A DNA stretch of 64,000 nt from Armigeres subalbatus (lineage: Eukaryota; Arthropoda; Insecta; Diptera; Culicidae). Position numbers and translations under genes: made by a program. Shown one piece after another: positions 10,757 through 20,807 of this stretch (positions are counted from its first letter, which is position 1; each line of letters opens with the position of its first letter). The stretch lies in NCBI RefSeq assembly GCF_024139115.2, contig NC_085141.1, forward strand, positions 166,552,908-166,616,907, given 5' to 3'. The notes beneath the pieces were generated by a model. The model was not told where the DNA came from. It saw nothing but the letters and a program-made list of their open reading frames with translations, and did not search any database.

Positions 10757-12161
10757 ATGAGTATTAACAAAAACAAGAGGAAGGGGGAGTCTCTGAATTC
10801 TCCACTTCCTTTAAAGAAACAAGGTTTCAAGACCGTCCTGCCCAAGCGCGGAAAAAATAGAAGGAAGCTGGAGAATTCAGATATTCCTTCTAACTCTAAT
10901 ATCGGAAATAATTCTTCTCCAATCGAACTGAGCAATCAGTTCGATTTGATTAATGATGAAATTGAGCAAATCGAATCTACCTCTAGCCCAGGTGATTCGA
11001 TTCATGCGAAAAAAGCAAAGGATTCCGCCAATTGTGGTATCTGTTGCCGAGTTTTCTGGCTTCCGGAATGAGATTTTGAGTAACCTTCAGGGGATCAAGG
11101 TTTCATTTCAGATTGCTAGGAAGGGTGACTGCCGCGTTTTGCCGGGATCCTTTGACGATCGCAAACGTCTTCTTCACTATTTAACTGAGAAGCGCCATAA
11201 ATTCTTCACATACGACGACAAAACTGAGCGATTGTTCAAAGTCGTCTTGAAAGGTCTCCCCAGTGATGACAAATCACTGGATGAGATTAAATTGAAATTT
11301 CTCAATTACTTGGATTTTCACCAGTCCAAGTAATTAAGATGAAAAAGAAATCCCATTCTGGTACTTCCCAGAGGGCATTTCTCAAGAATTTTATTTAGTT
11401 CATTTTAACAAAAGTGAACTAAATAATATGAAAAGTTTGGAAAAGGCCTGTATTATGTCTCATGTCCGTGTTACATGGGAACATTTCCGCAGGCCTGGGG
11501 AAATTTCCAAAACCCTACCCAGTGCCGTAAGTGCCAAAAGTGGGGTCATGGAACCAAACATTGTCACATGGATGCTAAATGCATGATTTGTGGTGGAACC
11601 TCTCACGCCAAGGACGCATGTCCTGTGAGAGAAAGATTCAATAAATTTAAGTGCGCAAACTGTAGGGGCAATCATAAATCCAATTTCTGGGAATGCCCTT
11701 CACGCAAAAGTTTTGAATTCCCGTGCAAAATTGATGACGGAAATTCCAATCGGATCCCAGATTCGACGGGTAGAAATTTTTCAAACGCTCAAATTTCGAA
11801 ACCGGTTACCGGTCGAGCAATTCATACCCACCACAATTCACAAACAAATTTTGCCGCTCGTCAACGGGTAGCAAGCACTTCAGTAAATTCCAATTTTTCC
11901 AATGTACCTACGTATGCAAACATCGCTGCTGGTAGACCAAATTTCTCTTCTCAAAATGAGGTTTATACCCATGTCCCAACGGAAAATAACGGTCATGTTG
12001 CCGATTCAGGTAGCATGACTGCTTCCGATTTTTTAACTGAACAATTGCATCACATGATTGATGCAATGTTCAAAGCAAATACCATTCCTGAAGCTGTTCA
12101 GGTTGGTATAAAGTACACACACAAAAATGTTATCGGACTCCGTTTTAATGGATCTAAATAA
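10757..12161 (+). pseudogene. Jockey ORF1 (gag-like nucleic-acid-binding protein), frameshifted
   Basis: The start is ATG at 10757 (MSINKNKRKGESLNSPLPLK), a lysine-rich N-terminus. The frame shifts between 10953 and 11071 and again near 11330-11475. The C-terminal part carries three zinc-knuckle-like groups: CRKCQKWGHGTKHC, CMICGGTSHAKDAC and CANCRGNHKSNFWEC (11530-11700), which bind the element's own RNA in this family. The last stretch is Asn/Ser-rich. The stop at 12161 overlaps the ORF2 start (12127) by 35 bp, a layout common in Jockey elements. Confidence 0.85.
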
Positions 12162-14879
12162 TTGTGTGAAAGTTCTAAATTGGAATGCCCGCTCTCTAAA
12201 GGGTAAGGAAGATGAATTATTCAACTTCCTTTCAGTTCATAATGTGCATATTGCCATTATAACTGAAACGTATTTAAAACCAGGACTCTCCATTAAAAGA
12301 GATCCAAACTATTTTATCTACAGAAATGATCGTCTTGACAGCGCCTGTGGTGGGGTCGCCATTGTCATTAATAGACGTATCAAACATAAATTATTTTCTT
12401 CGTTTGAAACCAAAGTTTTTGAAACCTTGGGAGTTTCTGTTGAAACAAATTTTGGTCAATTTTCCTTCATTGCAGCCTACTTGCCTTTTCAATGCAATGG
12501 GCAGCAAAAGAATTTGTTGAAAGCTGATCTTCAAATTCTGACTCGCAACAAATCAAAATTCTTCGTAATTGGTGACTTCAATGCCAAACACCGTTCATGG
12601 AATAATGCTCAAAGCAATTCCAATGGTAACATTTTATTTGAAGATTGTTCTGCGGGATATTATACTATTCAATATCCCAATGGACCAACTTGTTTTTCTT
12701 CCAGTCGAAATCCTTCTACAATTGATTTAGTTTTAACGGATTCAAGTCAGTTGTGTGGCCAATTGGTAACTTATGCTGACTTTGACTCTGATCACCTTCC
12801 TGTGACATTTGAAATCTCACAAGAAGCCATTTATAATCCAATCAGCTCTACTTTTAATTACCATAGAGCTGATTGGGATTTATATAAAACGTATACTGCC
12901 GTGAATCGCATATTTGTCCCATATGAATAGGAATCCCAGCAAAGATGGGACAGATATGCGATTCACGGCAGTATATCGATAGGAATTTTGATGTTGATAT
13001 TCCTCTCGATACCAAAAGTGATATTGATAATGCTCTCGTATCTTTGACAAATTTAATTGTCGAAGCCAGAGGCATTGCAATTCCTAAATGTGAAGTTAAA
13101 TTCAACTCCATTATTATTGACGACGATCTTCAGCTACTGATCCGTCTTAAAAATGTGAGAAGAAGGCAATACCAAAGAACTCGCGATCCCGCGTTGAAAG
13201 TTATTTGGCGAGATTTTAAAATGAAATTAAAAACGTTTCGCTATTCTGAGAAATACCAACTTTGAGAATAATGCCTCGAAGTTGGATCCCAGTTCGAAAC
13301 CCTTTTGGAAATTAACAAAATTCTTAAAAACCTCAAAAGCCAATTCCAGCGCTTAAAGAGGAAAAAAATGTTATTAACAAATGGCGAAAAGGCTCAAAAA
13401 CTTGCTCAGCAGTTCGAGAGTGCCCATAATTTTAGTCTAGGTCTCACTAGCCCAATTGAGGATCAGGTTACACGGAGCTTCGAAGACATTCTCAACCAAG
13501 ATAATGTTTTTGACCCTTCGTTGGGAACTAATTTGGATGAAGTGAGATCTATTACTAGAAAATTTAAAAATATGAAAGCCCCGGGTGATGATGGTATTTT
13601 CTACATACTTATCAAAAACTTCCTGAGAGCTCTTTATCCTTTTTGGTTAATTTATTTAACAAATGTTTTCAATTGGCATACTTTCCAGATAAATGGAAAA
13701 ACGCCAAAGTTGTTCCAATTTTGAAGCCGGACAAAAATCCAGCTGAGGCTTCTAGTTATCGCCCAATCAGTTTGCTTTCTTCAATAAGCAAACTGTTTGA
13801 AAAGATTATTTTAAATAGAATGATGGTTCATATTAATGAAATTTCTAGTTTTGCTGATGAGCAATTTGGTTTTCGCCATGGGCATTCAATCACCCATCAG
13901 TTATTAAGGGTTACGAATTTAATTCGGCTCAACAAATTTGAAGAATATTCGACTGGAGTTGCTCTTCTTGATATAGAGAAAGCATTTGTCAGTGTTTGGC
14001 ATGAAGGTTTGATTGTAAAATTGATGAATTTTAATTTTCCTCTGTACATCATTAAACTGATCCAAAATTATTTATCAGATCGCTCACTGCAGGTAAACTA
14101 TCAGAATACTAAATCTGATAGATTACCTGTAAGGACTGGTGTCCCCCAAGGCAGCATACTGGGGCCCATATTGTATAACATTTTTACTTCTGACTTACCT
14201 GATTTACCACCAGGGTGTCAAAAATCTTTGTTTGCAGATGACACGGGCCTTTCAGCCAAAGGGCGAAGCCTTCGTGTCATTTGTAGTAGATTGCAAAAAA
14301 GTTTGGATATTTTCTCCACTTACTTGCAGAAAATTTCCCCGAATGCTTCCAAAACTCAGCTTATAATTTTCCCACATAAGCCGAGAGCTTCTTATTTGAA
14401 ACCTTCTAGCAGACATATTGTCACTATGAATGGGGTTCCAATTAATTGGTCTAGCGAAGCTAAATATTTAGGACTTCTGCTAGATCAAAATTAACTTTTA
14501 AAAATCACATTGAAGGCCTTCAAGCCAAATGTAACAAATATATTAAGTGCCTATATCCACTTATAAACAGAAAATCAAAACTTTGTCTTAAGAACAAACT
14601 TTTGATTTACAAACAAATTTTAGACCTGCCATGTTGTATGCTGTGCCAATATGGACTAGTTGCTGCAATACCAGAAAGAAGGTACTCCAGAGGATTCAAA
14701 ATAAAATTTTGAAAATGATTCTGAAGTTGCCTCCGTGGTATAGTACCAATGAACTTCATAGAATTTCTAATATTGAGACATTGCAACAAATTTCCAACAA
14801 AATAATTTCAATTTTAGACAAAAAATCGTTGCAATCTTCTTTTGCAACGATTAACTCTTGTACCCTTAGTATAAAATAG
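12127..14879 (+). pseudogene. Jockey ORF2 (endonuclease + reverse transcriptase), broken
   Basis: The endonuclease domain (12150-12820) shows LNWNARSLKGKEDEL, ITETYLKPG, VIGDFNAKHRSWN, TIDLVLTD and the catalytic DSDHLPVTF. The RT domain (about 13560-14490) shows NMKAPGDDGI, SYRPISLLSSISKLFEKII, QFGFRHGHS, TGVPQGSILGPILYNI and FADDTGLSA. The C-terminal piece (14631-14879) ends in a stop before the 3' UTR. Breaks: the fold-back at 12892-12975, and frame changes near 13265, 13640 and 14490. All catalytic motifs I looked for remain readable, so decay is recent. Confidence 0.85.
12892..12975. mobile_element. 84-bp near-perfect palindromic MITE
   Basis: TATACTGCCGTGAATCGCAT at the left is mirrored by ATGCGATTCACGGCAGTATA at the right; the arms also share TGTCCCAT/ATGGGACA and only about 25 bp of loop remain. 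It is inserted in the endonuclease-RT linker of the Jockey ORF2. The flanking TA or TATA is consistent with a TA-type target duplication, but the palindrome makes the exact edge ambiguous. Confidence 0.85.
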
Positions 14880-15111
14880 GTTAAGTTTAGTTTAAGTAGA
14901 AAACATTGTAATTCCTACATGGTTCAATTCAACCAGAGGAAAAAATTCTAACTGCTAGAGGCAATTGAAATGTATTAATAATAACTAAAAGCGTAACATA
15001 GCAAATAAGGATGATAGTGGTAAGAAAACACGGAACACCTAGTCTAAGAGATGAATGCAAGTATTAGATAATTAGCAAATAAAATTAGTTAAAAAAAAAA
15101 AAAAAAAAAAA

Positions 15112-15125
15112 AACAAGAACAAGTT
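15112..15125. repeat. Right target-site duplication of the Jockey element
   Basis: AACAAGAACAAGTT, identical to 10474-10487 and placed directly after the poly(A) run; the first two A may belong to the tail. Confidence 0.9.
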
Positions 15126-15231
15126 TGATATTCATTTATCATCAATCAATAATAACTGATTTTGATATTTTCTTTTCTGCCAATATTTTGCTGTTGATTT
15201 GCTTTTATAATAGTGAAAATAGTTATCTTTG

Positions 15232-15500
15232 TGCTATTTGCTCTGTTATTATTTTTGATATTTTAGCAACTATATCAAACAAATTGAGATCAGATTTTGC
15301 TATTTTGTTTCATAATGCTTTTTTTATTCTTTTGCTATTTTCTTCTAATCGGTTAATGTCTGTCGCTGTAGAAGAAAAAAGCAAAAGGGTAACAAATGTT
15401 ACGATTAATATATTAATAACTGAATATCAAAATCTGATATTGGTTTGTTTGATATAGTTGCTAAAATAGTAAAAATAATAACAGACATTGTTCTAACAAA
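15232..15500. repeat. Inverted repeat, AT-rich
   Basis: TCTGTTATTATTTTTGATA, then TAGCAACTATATCAAACAAA and ATCAGATTTTG on the left, are met in reverse complement at about 15430-15490 (CAAAATCTGAT, TTTGTTTGATATAGTTGCTA, AAAATAATAACAGA). The minus-strand mirror explains the long chance frame 15125-15457. Probably a fold-back element; ends not fixed. Confidence 0.6.
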
Positions 15501-15516
15501 TAGATCATAAATAAAT

Positions 15517-15757
15517 AATTCGGCACCAACATTTCAAAAGGGCGAAACTGCTTTTGTAAACAAGAGCTTCTCACGTCTCTGGTGGGCTTATTTGTGCTCA
15601 CCCACGCAATCCAGCACCATTAAATGAAAGAAGAGGATTCGATGCTTCCATCAGTGGTGTTGGATTGCGTGGGTGGGCTCAAATTAACCCACCAGCGACG
15701 TGAGAAGCTTTTGTTTACAAAAGCAGTTACGCCCTTTTGAAATGTTGGTGCCGAATT
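15517..15757. mobile_element. Fold-back MITE, 241 bp
   Basis: AATTCGGCACCAACATTTCA...GGGCG at the left edge is repeated in reverse complement at the right edge (CGCCC...TGAAATGTTGGTGCCGAATT). The arms are about 95-100 bp with few mismatches, including CTTCTCACGTC/GACGTGAGAAG and CCACGCAATCCA/TGGATTGCGTGG. The loop holds GAAAGAAGAGG. Flanking AATT may be the target duplication but is palindromic, so uncertain. Confidence 0.8.
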
Positions 15758-16593
15758 GACTAATATCATAATCAGAAAACATATTTAGGCTCTTTTAGTG
15801 GAATGTCTTCAACTGTCTAAGACGAGTTTAGTACTTTCCATTTATTTCCACTACGTTTTGTTATCTTTACAAATACGTATTTCGACCTCAACTGTGAGGC
15901 CGTCTTCAGTGTCTCGTACTTAACTCGGCTTGTTTTTCCACCTCTACCGGGTAATGATTTCCATGGAAGTCTCACATTGTGCGGTGGACTGGAGAGACAA
16001 AGATGGAGCCAAAAAATGGTGTAATAAGCTCAATGCTCAATGTTCGAATTGAATGGACAAACTTAAACAGCGCTGATTTTTTTTTGCGTGACGTTTAGTG
16101 TTTAAACGTCACTTGCAAAGTGACTTTTTGCATTTTTGATTTCATTTTATTAATGTGTAAGACAAATATATGCATTTTTCACATAATGTGCCGATAACTT
16201 CAAAATAGTTAGATAGATTTTTTTTTTGTTAAATATCTTGACTGTGCATATGCATGCACAGCACATGTTTCTAAATGGACAAGTTGATATGAAATTTGCG
16301 AAAAAGAATCCACGTGTCTTGGAGGGATTCGAACCCTCAACCTTCTACTCTCTAGATAGGCGTGATAACCTCTACACAACATGACCACTTAACGGTCACG
16401 TTTGTGGAAAAGCCATCAGAATCCGAGTACCAACCTCAACAGCGGTTAACTCTTTATTGCAAATTGAACATTTTTCGGATGCTTGATTTGCCCAATCGTC
16501 ACATGTGCTTTACTGTTGTATATCCACAGTCAAGGATAGACATGCCAAGATGAGTTGTGGATACGAATTATAAACCAACCATCAAAAACTTAC
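15758..16593. other. Non-coding, with a tRNA-like patch at 16310-16395
   Basis: On the minus strand 16310-16395 shows GTAGAGGTTATCACG (A-box-like) and GGGTTCGAATCCCTCC (a T-arm/B-box-like stem). The anticodon arm does not fold cleanly (no T before the expected anticodon) and the acceptor ends pair poorly. I read it as a tRNA-derived repeat or pseudogene. The remainder is probably Rim intron downstream of exon 8. Confidence 0.4.
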
Positions 16594-16728
16594 CTCATTT
16601 GTCATTTGATTATGAAAGCCCTGTCCAACGCCCGACACCGTTCGATAGTCTTTTGCTACCATACTAGCCACTCGCTTGCGTCCCTGCGGTGACATATCCC
16701 GTCGAGACCTCCGCTCTTGTAGATCAAC
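16594..16728 (-). CDS. Rim: Rim, exon 8 in window (linker after C2A)
   Basis: This 45-codon exon reads VDLQERRSRRDMSPQGRK followed by VASMVAKDYRTVSGVG and ends HNQMTNE. It is bounded by TTTTTCAG upstream (forward CTG at 729-731) and GAG|GTAAGT downstream (forward ACTTAC at 16588-16593), both strong consensus sites. It starts and ends in phase 0, matching the end of the exon at 17553-17730. Its Arg/Ser-rich content fits the linker between the C2A and C2B domains of RIM proteins. The next exon, expected to lead to C2B, is not seen in the remaining 16.5 kb of this strand, so either a long intron follows or it lies beyond the window. Confidence 0.85.
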
Positions 16729-17552
16729 CTGAAAAATGAGAGATAAAGCCAAACTGCGTTAGATGATTGTCCTATGATGCAGAACGTCATGGTAGTCCAT
16801 TGTTTGTTTATTATGCAGTATATAAAGAAGAAAGAATATGTTTGCTATAGCTACTAGTCTCTAGAATATGAACTGTATTAACTCGTGTTAAAAATAAAAA
16901 AGCATGGCTGTAAAGAGCTACAACCATCAAAATAAAACCAAAAGCGTAGAAATGCTAGTTAAAAAAAAGTTTTGCTAAAACTTAGTAACTTAGCTGCATC
17001 TATTGGGGATTATTTCGCAAAGCTATAGTTTGGCTTTATATTATTTGAGAAACTAAGCAACGGTATAAGCTGGGACCTTCCATTGTTTTCATATACAACT
17101 TTGTTCTTCATTGCGATTTAATGGTGTTGTTTTGTTTTCGAACAAAATCAATTGAATCAATGAAATGTGGAATATGGAAACTTAAAAATGTTTAATAAAC
17201 GATTGTGAGATTCGCGTTCGCGACATGGCGCTAAACATATACCGCCACCAATCGAGATGCTTGGATTTGACCCTTGAACTAATGCAAAAATGTATTCACA
17301 GCACAAACATCTGTAGTGGTCACGACTGAACTGAAAAATAAAATAGTGTTAATTGAGTTCACCTAAGTTATATGAAAAAACGCTATGCCCCTTCTCCCAA
17401 ATAATATTATTTAATCGAAACCATGTGTAAGAGGAAAGGTGCAGGGAGAGTGATGGGTTTTGTTTACAGTGTATATACATCATATGCACACTTTTACAAT
17501 GATTATTATGACAGTGATGGGGAATGAAAGATATATGGATGACCAATTTTAC

Positions 17553-17730
17553 CTCTGGCGGAGGACTTGATGATGAAACGCTAGCGCCGTCGCGGGCAGT
17601 CATCAGACCATCGATATCGCATTCGGAGGTCGTGTCAGAGTCAGTGCACCTTGAAGTGGTACTCGGTGGCGACAAATGATCGATCGGGGATAAAATCATA
17701 TCCAGTTCGTTGCCAGGTTCTCTATCGTCT
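17553..17730 (-). CDS. Rim: Rim, exon 7 in window (Ser/Asp-rich linker)
   Basis: One completing base plus 59 codons: DDREPGNELDMILSPIDHL, SPPSTTSRCTDSDTTSECD and ASVSSSSPPPE. The donor GAG|GTAAAA is clear. Two acceptors are possible, 8 bp apart (CCGTAG and TTCCGTAG); I chose the inner one because only it keeps the frame open after the preceding exon, which ends with two bases of a codon. The segment is low-complexity and acidic/serine-rich, as expected for a flexible linker downstream of C2A. It ends in phase 0 and joins the exon at 16594-16728. Confidence 0.8.
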
Positions 17731-19191
17731 CTACGGAACTACGGATAAATCGTGAAAAATGCGTGATGGATTTGCTTAGAAATGGTTCACTTATGGGGTA
17801 AATCAATCTGAAATGTTCTAGAACAGAATTTTGTTTTTAAATTTTGACACTTCCATAACGTACAAAATAAAACACAATTAATGAACAAATTATCCCAATG
17901 TAAATCTCATAGCTACATTAATAGTACATCATGAAACATGTCGTTGCATATTAAGCCCAAGTGTATCATTGTTAAAGACTGATGTATTCTATTTGATTCG
18001 ATTACTAATATATTATCAAATCACGGCCTAGAGAAGACGTTAAGATCTGCAGAGACCAAAGAATCTCATTTGGACTCATTTTTTATTAATTTTGGTTTGG
18101 TTTTGCAATTTACGCTCTTTTGAGTCGAAAACGTCGATATAAAACGTCTACATATACATATGTTGAAAACAATTAACAACATTGTGTTTTTTTTCTATTA
18201 GGGTAAAGGATGTATTTTGGACCACCTTTACGGGGGCTCTTATTTTGGACCACCAAGAGGAATTTGCACTCAGTGGTCCAAAATATGAGCCAACTCAGTC
18301 AAAGATGTGTTCTAAAATGGGAAAAAACACAAGCCTTACATTTTGGCTACGAAAATACCGAAAAAAAAAATCACGAAATTCGTTTAAACCTGACGTATTT
18401 AGCTTTGAAGTAAAATCCATTATGTGCGTGCAAACTATACGATGAATACTTTAAGCTGCAAGATAACAGTAGTAGACAAGTAAGAAGTACCCTTGGCAAA
18501 TGTAAGTGCTCCTTTTGAAGTCTTCTCATTTTAAAAAAGATTTTCAAGTCTTGAAGACGAATTCATGCCATTTTTTTTTTGTCTTTATTATCGAGAATTT
18601 CAGCCCAAGGCTGGCTCGTCTCGTATCTCATGCCATTTGATTTGCAGCAATACCTATTCATAGATGATGTAAAATCGAATCACGTGGTCGCGATGTCCTT
18701 CTTCACTGCACCAAGGAACTATATATCTTATCCCAATTATGAAATACAATAACAAAATGAATTACACAAACATAGATTAGTCCCTTGAAACGGATGTAAG
18801 ATTTGATTTCATCATCAAATATAACTCCGAGCATTATTAATGAGTTATGAAATCTAGTGATACATTCGAAAATAACACCTTAACGGTCTAGCAGTAAAAC
18901 GTCAGGATTATATGATTCAAGCGGTATGCCAAATTCAATCATCGGAATTCGTTAGATAATACTCAAAATATCTAAAAGGAAGTTGAAAATACGAAACATA
19001 TTAGCAAAGGATATGAAACGAATTGTACAGTCAACATCCATAGCCCTAATTTGAACTCCTGGATAATTATGGGATACTTTGCTCCTCATACAACATTGAC
19101 TGCACAACTCAAGTGAACACACTACGAACAATTGACGAAAACGGAAACAAAATAATTCGGAGCAATATGCAAAGTAGATTTTATGATTTAC
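17731..19191 (-). other. Rim intron (1.46 kb)
   Basis: AT-rich. Around 18211-18290 the phrase TATTTTGGACCACC occurs twice and a reverse-complement partner (GGTCCAAAATA) once, a possible small decayed repeat. At about 18580-18640 there is a T-run followed by TTTCAGCCCAAGGCTGGCTCGTCTC, a phrase seen again near 46818, so probably a dispersed-repeat end. Confidence 0.5.
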
Positions 19192-19355
19192 GGACTGCTG
19201 ATCGACAGAATACGTACAGCATCTCGAAGGGACTCCGAATGCGGCTGCAGACTGTGCCACTCAGCTTCGTCGTCTAGAGGGTACGTAGACAGATCGAGAA
19301 CCACTTCGCCGAGGAAATCATTAGCGCCGTAGCGAACATAATCCCATACAGTAAT
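19192..19355 (-). CDS. Rim: Rim, exon 6 in window (C2A domain, C-terminal third)
   Basis: Fifty-four codons plus two bases: ITVWDYVRYGANDFLGE, VVLDLSTYPLDDEAEWHSL, then QPHSESLRDAVRILSISS. It contains the last beta-strands of the C2A domain. In Ca2+-binding C2 domains this loop has a D-x-D pair; here it reads W-D-Y-V, so the second Asp is missing, which agrees with the known Ca2+-independence of RIM C2 domains. The acceptor is TTTCAG; the donor is CC|GTAAAT in phase 2. Reading on past the donor hits a stop within two codons, which supports splicing here. Confidence 0.9.
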
Positions 19356-19431
19356 CTGAAATAGGTAAAAAATAGAGTTATGCGTCCAACATCTCTCGAT
19401 AAAATCAACATCTAAAAACTGTGAATCATAC

Positions 19432-19569
19432 TTCGAATAGACGATTCTGCAGGTCGGCCCTACGGAGGCCCTCGTATATGAAGATTTGACCCCAACGAGG
19501 TTCGTTGGTCAGAGCAAGCGTTTTAGTTCGTCTTTTTGATTTTTCACTTCGGTCAGGAAGCAAGCAAAT
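19432..19569 (-). CDS. Rim: Rim, exon 5 in window (C2A domain, middle)
   Basis: Exactly 46 codons in phase 0 at both ends: ICLLPDRSEKSKRRTKTLAL, then TNEPRWGQIFIYEGLRR and ADLQNRLFE. The polybasic KSKRRTKT strand and the LPDRS start are hallmark C2A sequence in the RIM/synaptotagmin group; this basic face binds acidic phospholipids or partner proteins. Splice sites are CTCCAG on the left of the exon and GAA|GTATGA on the right. Introns on either side are only about 62-76 bp, typical of short insect introns. Confidence 0.92.
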
Positions 19570-19631
19570 CTGGAGATAGAAAATACGATTGTTAAAATAT
19601 GAAATGAGATAAATGATAAATAATTACTTAC

Positions 19632-19903
19632 TTTGGCGTATGGATTTCGTGCTGCACCGTTGAGCCTAGGAATCAGATCTTTGGCGCCCACGATTGTCAC
19701 TATCAGTTGCAAAGAACTTGGATCGAAGCCCAGCTTCAATTGTACCCGCCCTCCAACGCTATTCTCCTGCTGCGATGCGGTCGCAGCCGGTGTCAGTCTA
19801 TTAGGGTACCGGAGGTTGGTAGAGTAATTACGCACACTGTGCAAGTCTGGTGAACCCGGGGATGTTACAAGTACACTTGGCTTATCTCGTCGGCTGTAGT
19901 TAT
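19632..19903 (-). CDS. Rim: Rim, exon 4 in window (linker + start of C2A)
   Basis: Two bases plus 90 codons. It begins NYSRRDKPSVLVTSPGSPDL, continues through a Ser/Asn/Thr-rich linker, and enters C2A at GGRVQLKLGFDPSSLQLIV, TIVGAKDLIPRLNGAARNPY, ending AK before AAA|GTAAGT. In Ca2+-binding C2 domains the loop-1 motif ends in D-P-Y; here it is N-P-Y, a change also known from RIM C2A. The first split codon (G from the previous exon plus AT) gives Asp, and phases agree at both junctions. Confidence 0.92.
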
Positions 19904-20160
19904 CTGTGAAAATGAGGAATATGATCAACGGATGTGACTGACTGCTTCGACGCAGAAATTGAAGGTACAAAAACACACTAAAAATTCAATAAAAAATATA
20001 ACACATCAACATTCTTATATCCCTAATTTGGAGCGTATAATTTTGGTGGTTTTTGATTAGCACAACAGGTATCCGGGTGCCAGAGATCTTTCTCATATTT
20101 GATCAATTTTAGTTGCTACAGAAAATGTCTTCTACTGACAGGAAAAGCATACGCTAATAC

Positions 20161-20361
20161 CTGCTCCACGGTGAGTCTGAATGCGCGTTGGAGAATGAGA
20201 TTTTCGCCAAGATGCTTGAGTGTTTTTGCGATTTATCGCAATCTCACGCGTTAGGAGCAATTCTACCAACGGTTCCCGTTTACTAGCACTTATAATATCG
20301 TATACGTCCGACGCGGATTTCCCACGCATCGAGTGGCCATTCCATTCCACCACCTCATCAC
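20161..20361 (-). CDS. Rim: Rim, exon 3 in window (PDZ domain, second half)
   Basis: Two bases, 66 codons and one base: the split codon gives Gly, then DEVVEWNGHSMRGKSASDVY, DIISASKREPLVELLLTRE. The D-E-V-x-x-W-N-G motif and the C-terminal helix S-x-x-D-V-Y-D-I-I are the second half of a RIM-type PDZ domain, whose groove binds C-terminal peptides such as those of presynaptic Ca2+ channels and ELKS. The tail (KNTQASWRKSHSPTRIQTHR) is linker. Acceptor TTTTCAG|GT, donor GCAG|GTATTA. Confidence 0.92.
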
Positions 20362-20608
20362 CTGAAAACGTGGGGATGGGAATGAGAAGTTGAATGCTGG
20401 CATTGTCAAGCTGGGTGGTCAACACCTTGCTAGGGAACACAGCTACAGTTAGGAAAATGATATGGTAAAACAGAGCTAGTAGACCCTACATTGGAGCAGG
20501 AACAACTTTCAGGTGAGATCGTTTGCAATGTTCAGCAGCACACTCAACCAAGCTAAGCACTAACAGATTGATTCAAAAAAGTTCCAAACAAGAACGGGTG
20601 TTATTTAC

Positions 20609-20807
20609 CTGGCCTAATGTGTCCTTCCTGGTCTGCTATCGAGCCTCGCTGCACTTGTTCAACAATCGCTCCCTTTTCGTTGTGAGGCAGAACTTGACCA
20701 CCTCGTACTCTCAATCCTAAAACGTCTTCGTTGTCTATATTTCTTTGCAATACCATATGACCAATCATACGGCTACCATCCGCTGACACTTGCCAACTAA
20801 CCGGATT
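20609..20807 (-). CDS. Rim: Rim, exon 2 in window (PDZ domain, first half)
   Basis: Sixty-six codons plus one base: NPVSWQVSADGSRMIGHMVL, QRNIDNEDVLGLRVRGGQVL, then GAIVEQVQRGSIADQEGHIR and PG. L-G-L-R-V-R-G-G is the carboxylate-binding loop of the PDZ domain and G-S-I-A-D-x-E-G-H-I-R-P-G is the hallmark turn before its third strand. The acceptor is TTTACGCAG and the donor CCAG|GTAAAT. Together with the next exon it makes a complete domain of about 90 residues. It joins the exon at 34282-34847 across a 13.5-kb intron, in phase 0. Confidence 0.93.

Larger units (their letters stand above)
10488..15111 (+). mobile_element. Full-length Jockey-clade (Juan-like) LINE
   Basis: The 4.6-kb insertion is bounded by 14-bp target duplications and ends in a poly(A) run of about 21-23 A (15091-15113). 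It has a 5' leader of about 270 bp, ORF1 (gag with CCHC knuckles), ORF2 (apurinic-type endonuclease plus reverse transcriptase) and a 3' UTR of about 210 bp. This architecture and the FADDTGLSAKG catalytic motif are typical of the Jockey clade; Juan elements of mosquitoes are the closest relatives I know of, by protein likeness only. The copy is complete at both ends but dead: several single-base frameshifts and a small fold-back insertion at 12892-12975. Confidence 0.9.

Noticed and set aside
15125..15457. 110-codon plus-strand frame
   Set aside because: Lies in an AT-rich inverted repeat and reads as Ile/Phe/Leu/Asn low-complexity; no support.
16310..16395. Functional tRNA gene on the minus strand
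   Set aside because: T-arm-like GGGTTCGAATCCC is present, but the anticodon arm and acceptor stem do not fold properly; likely tRNA-derived repeat.
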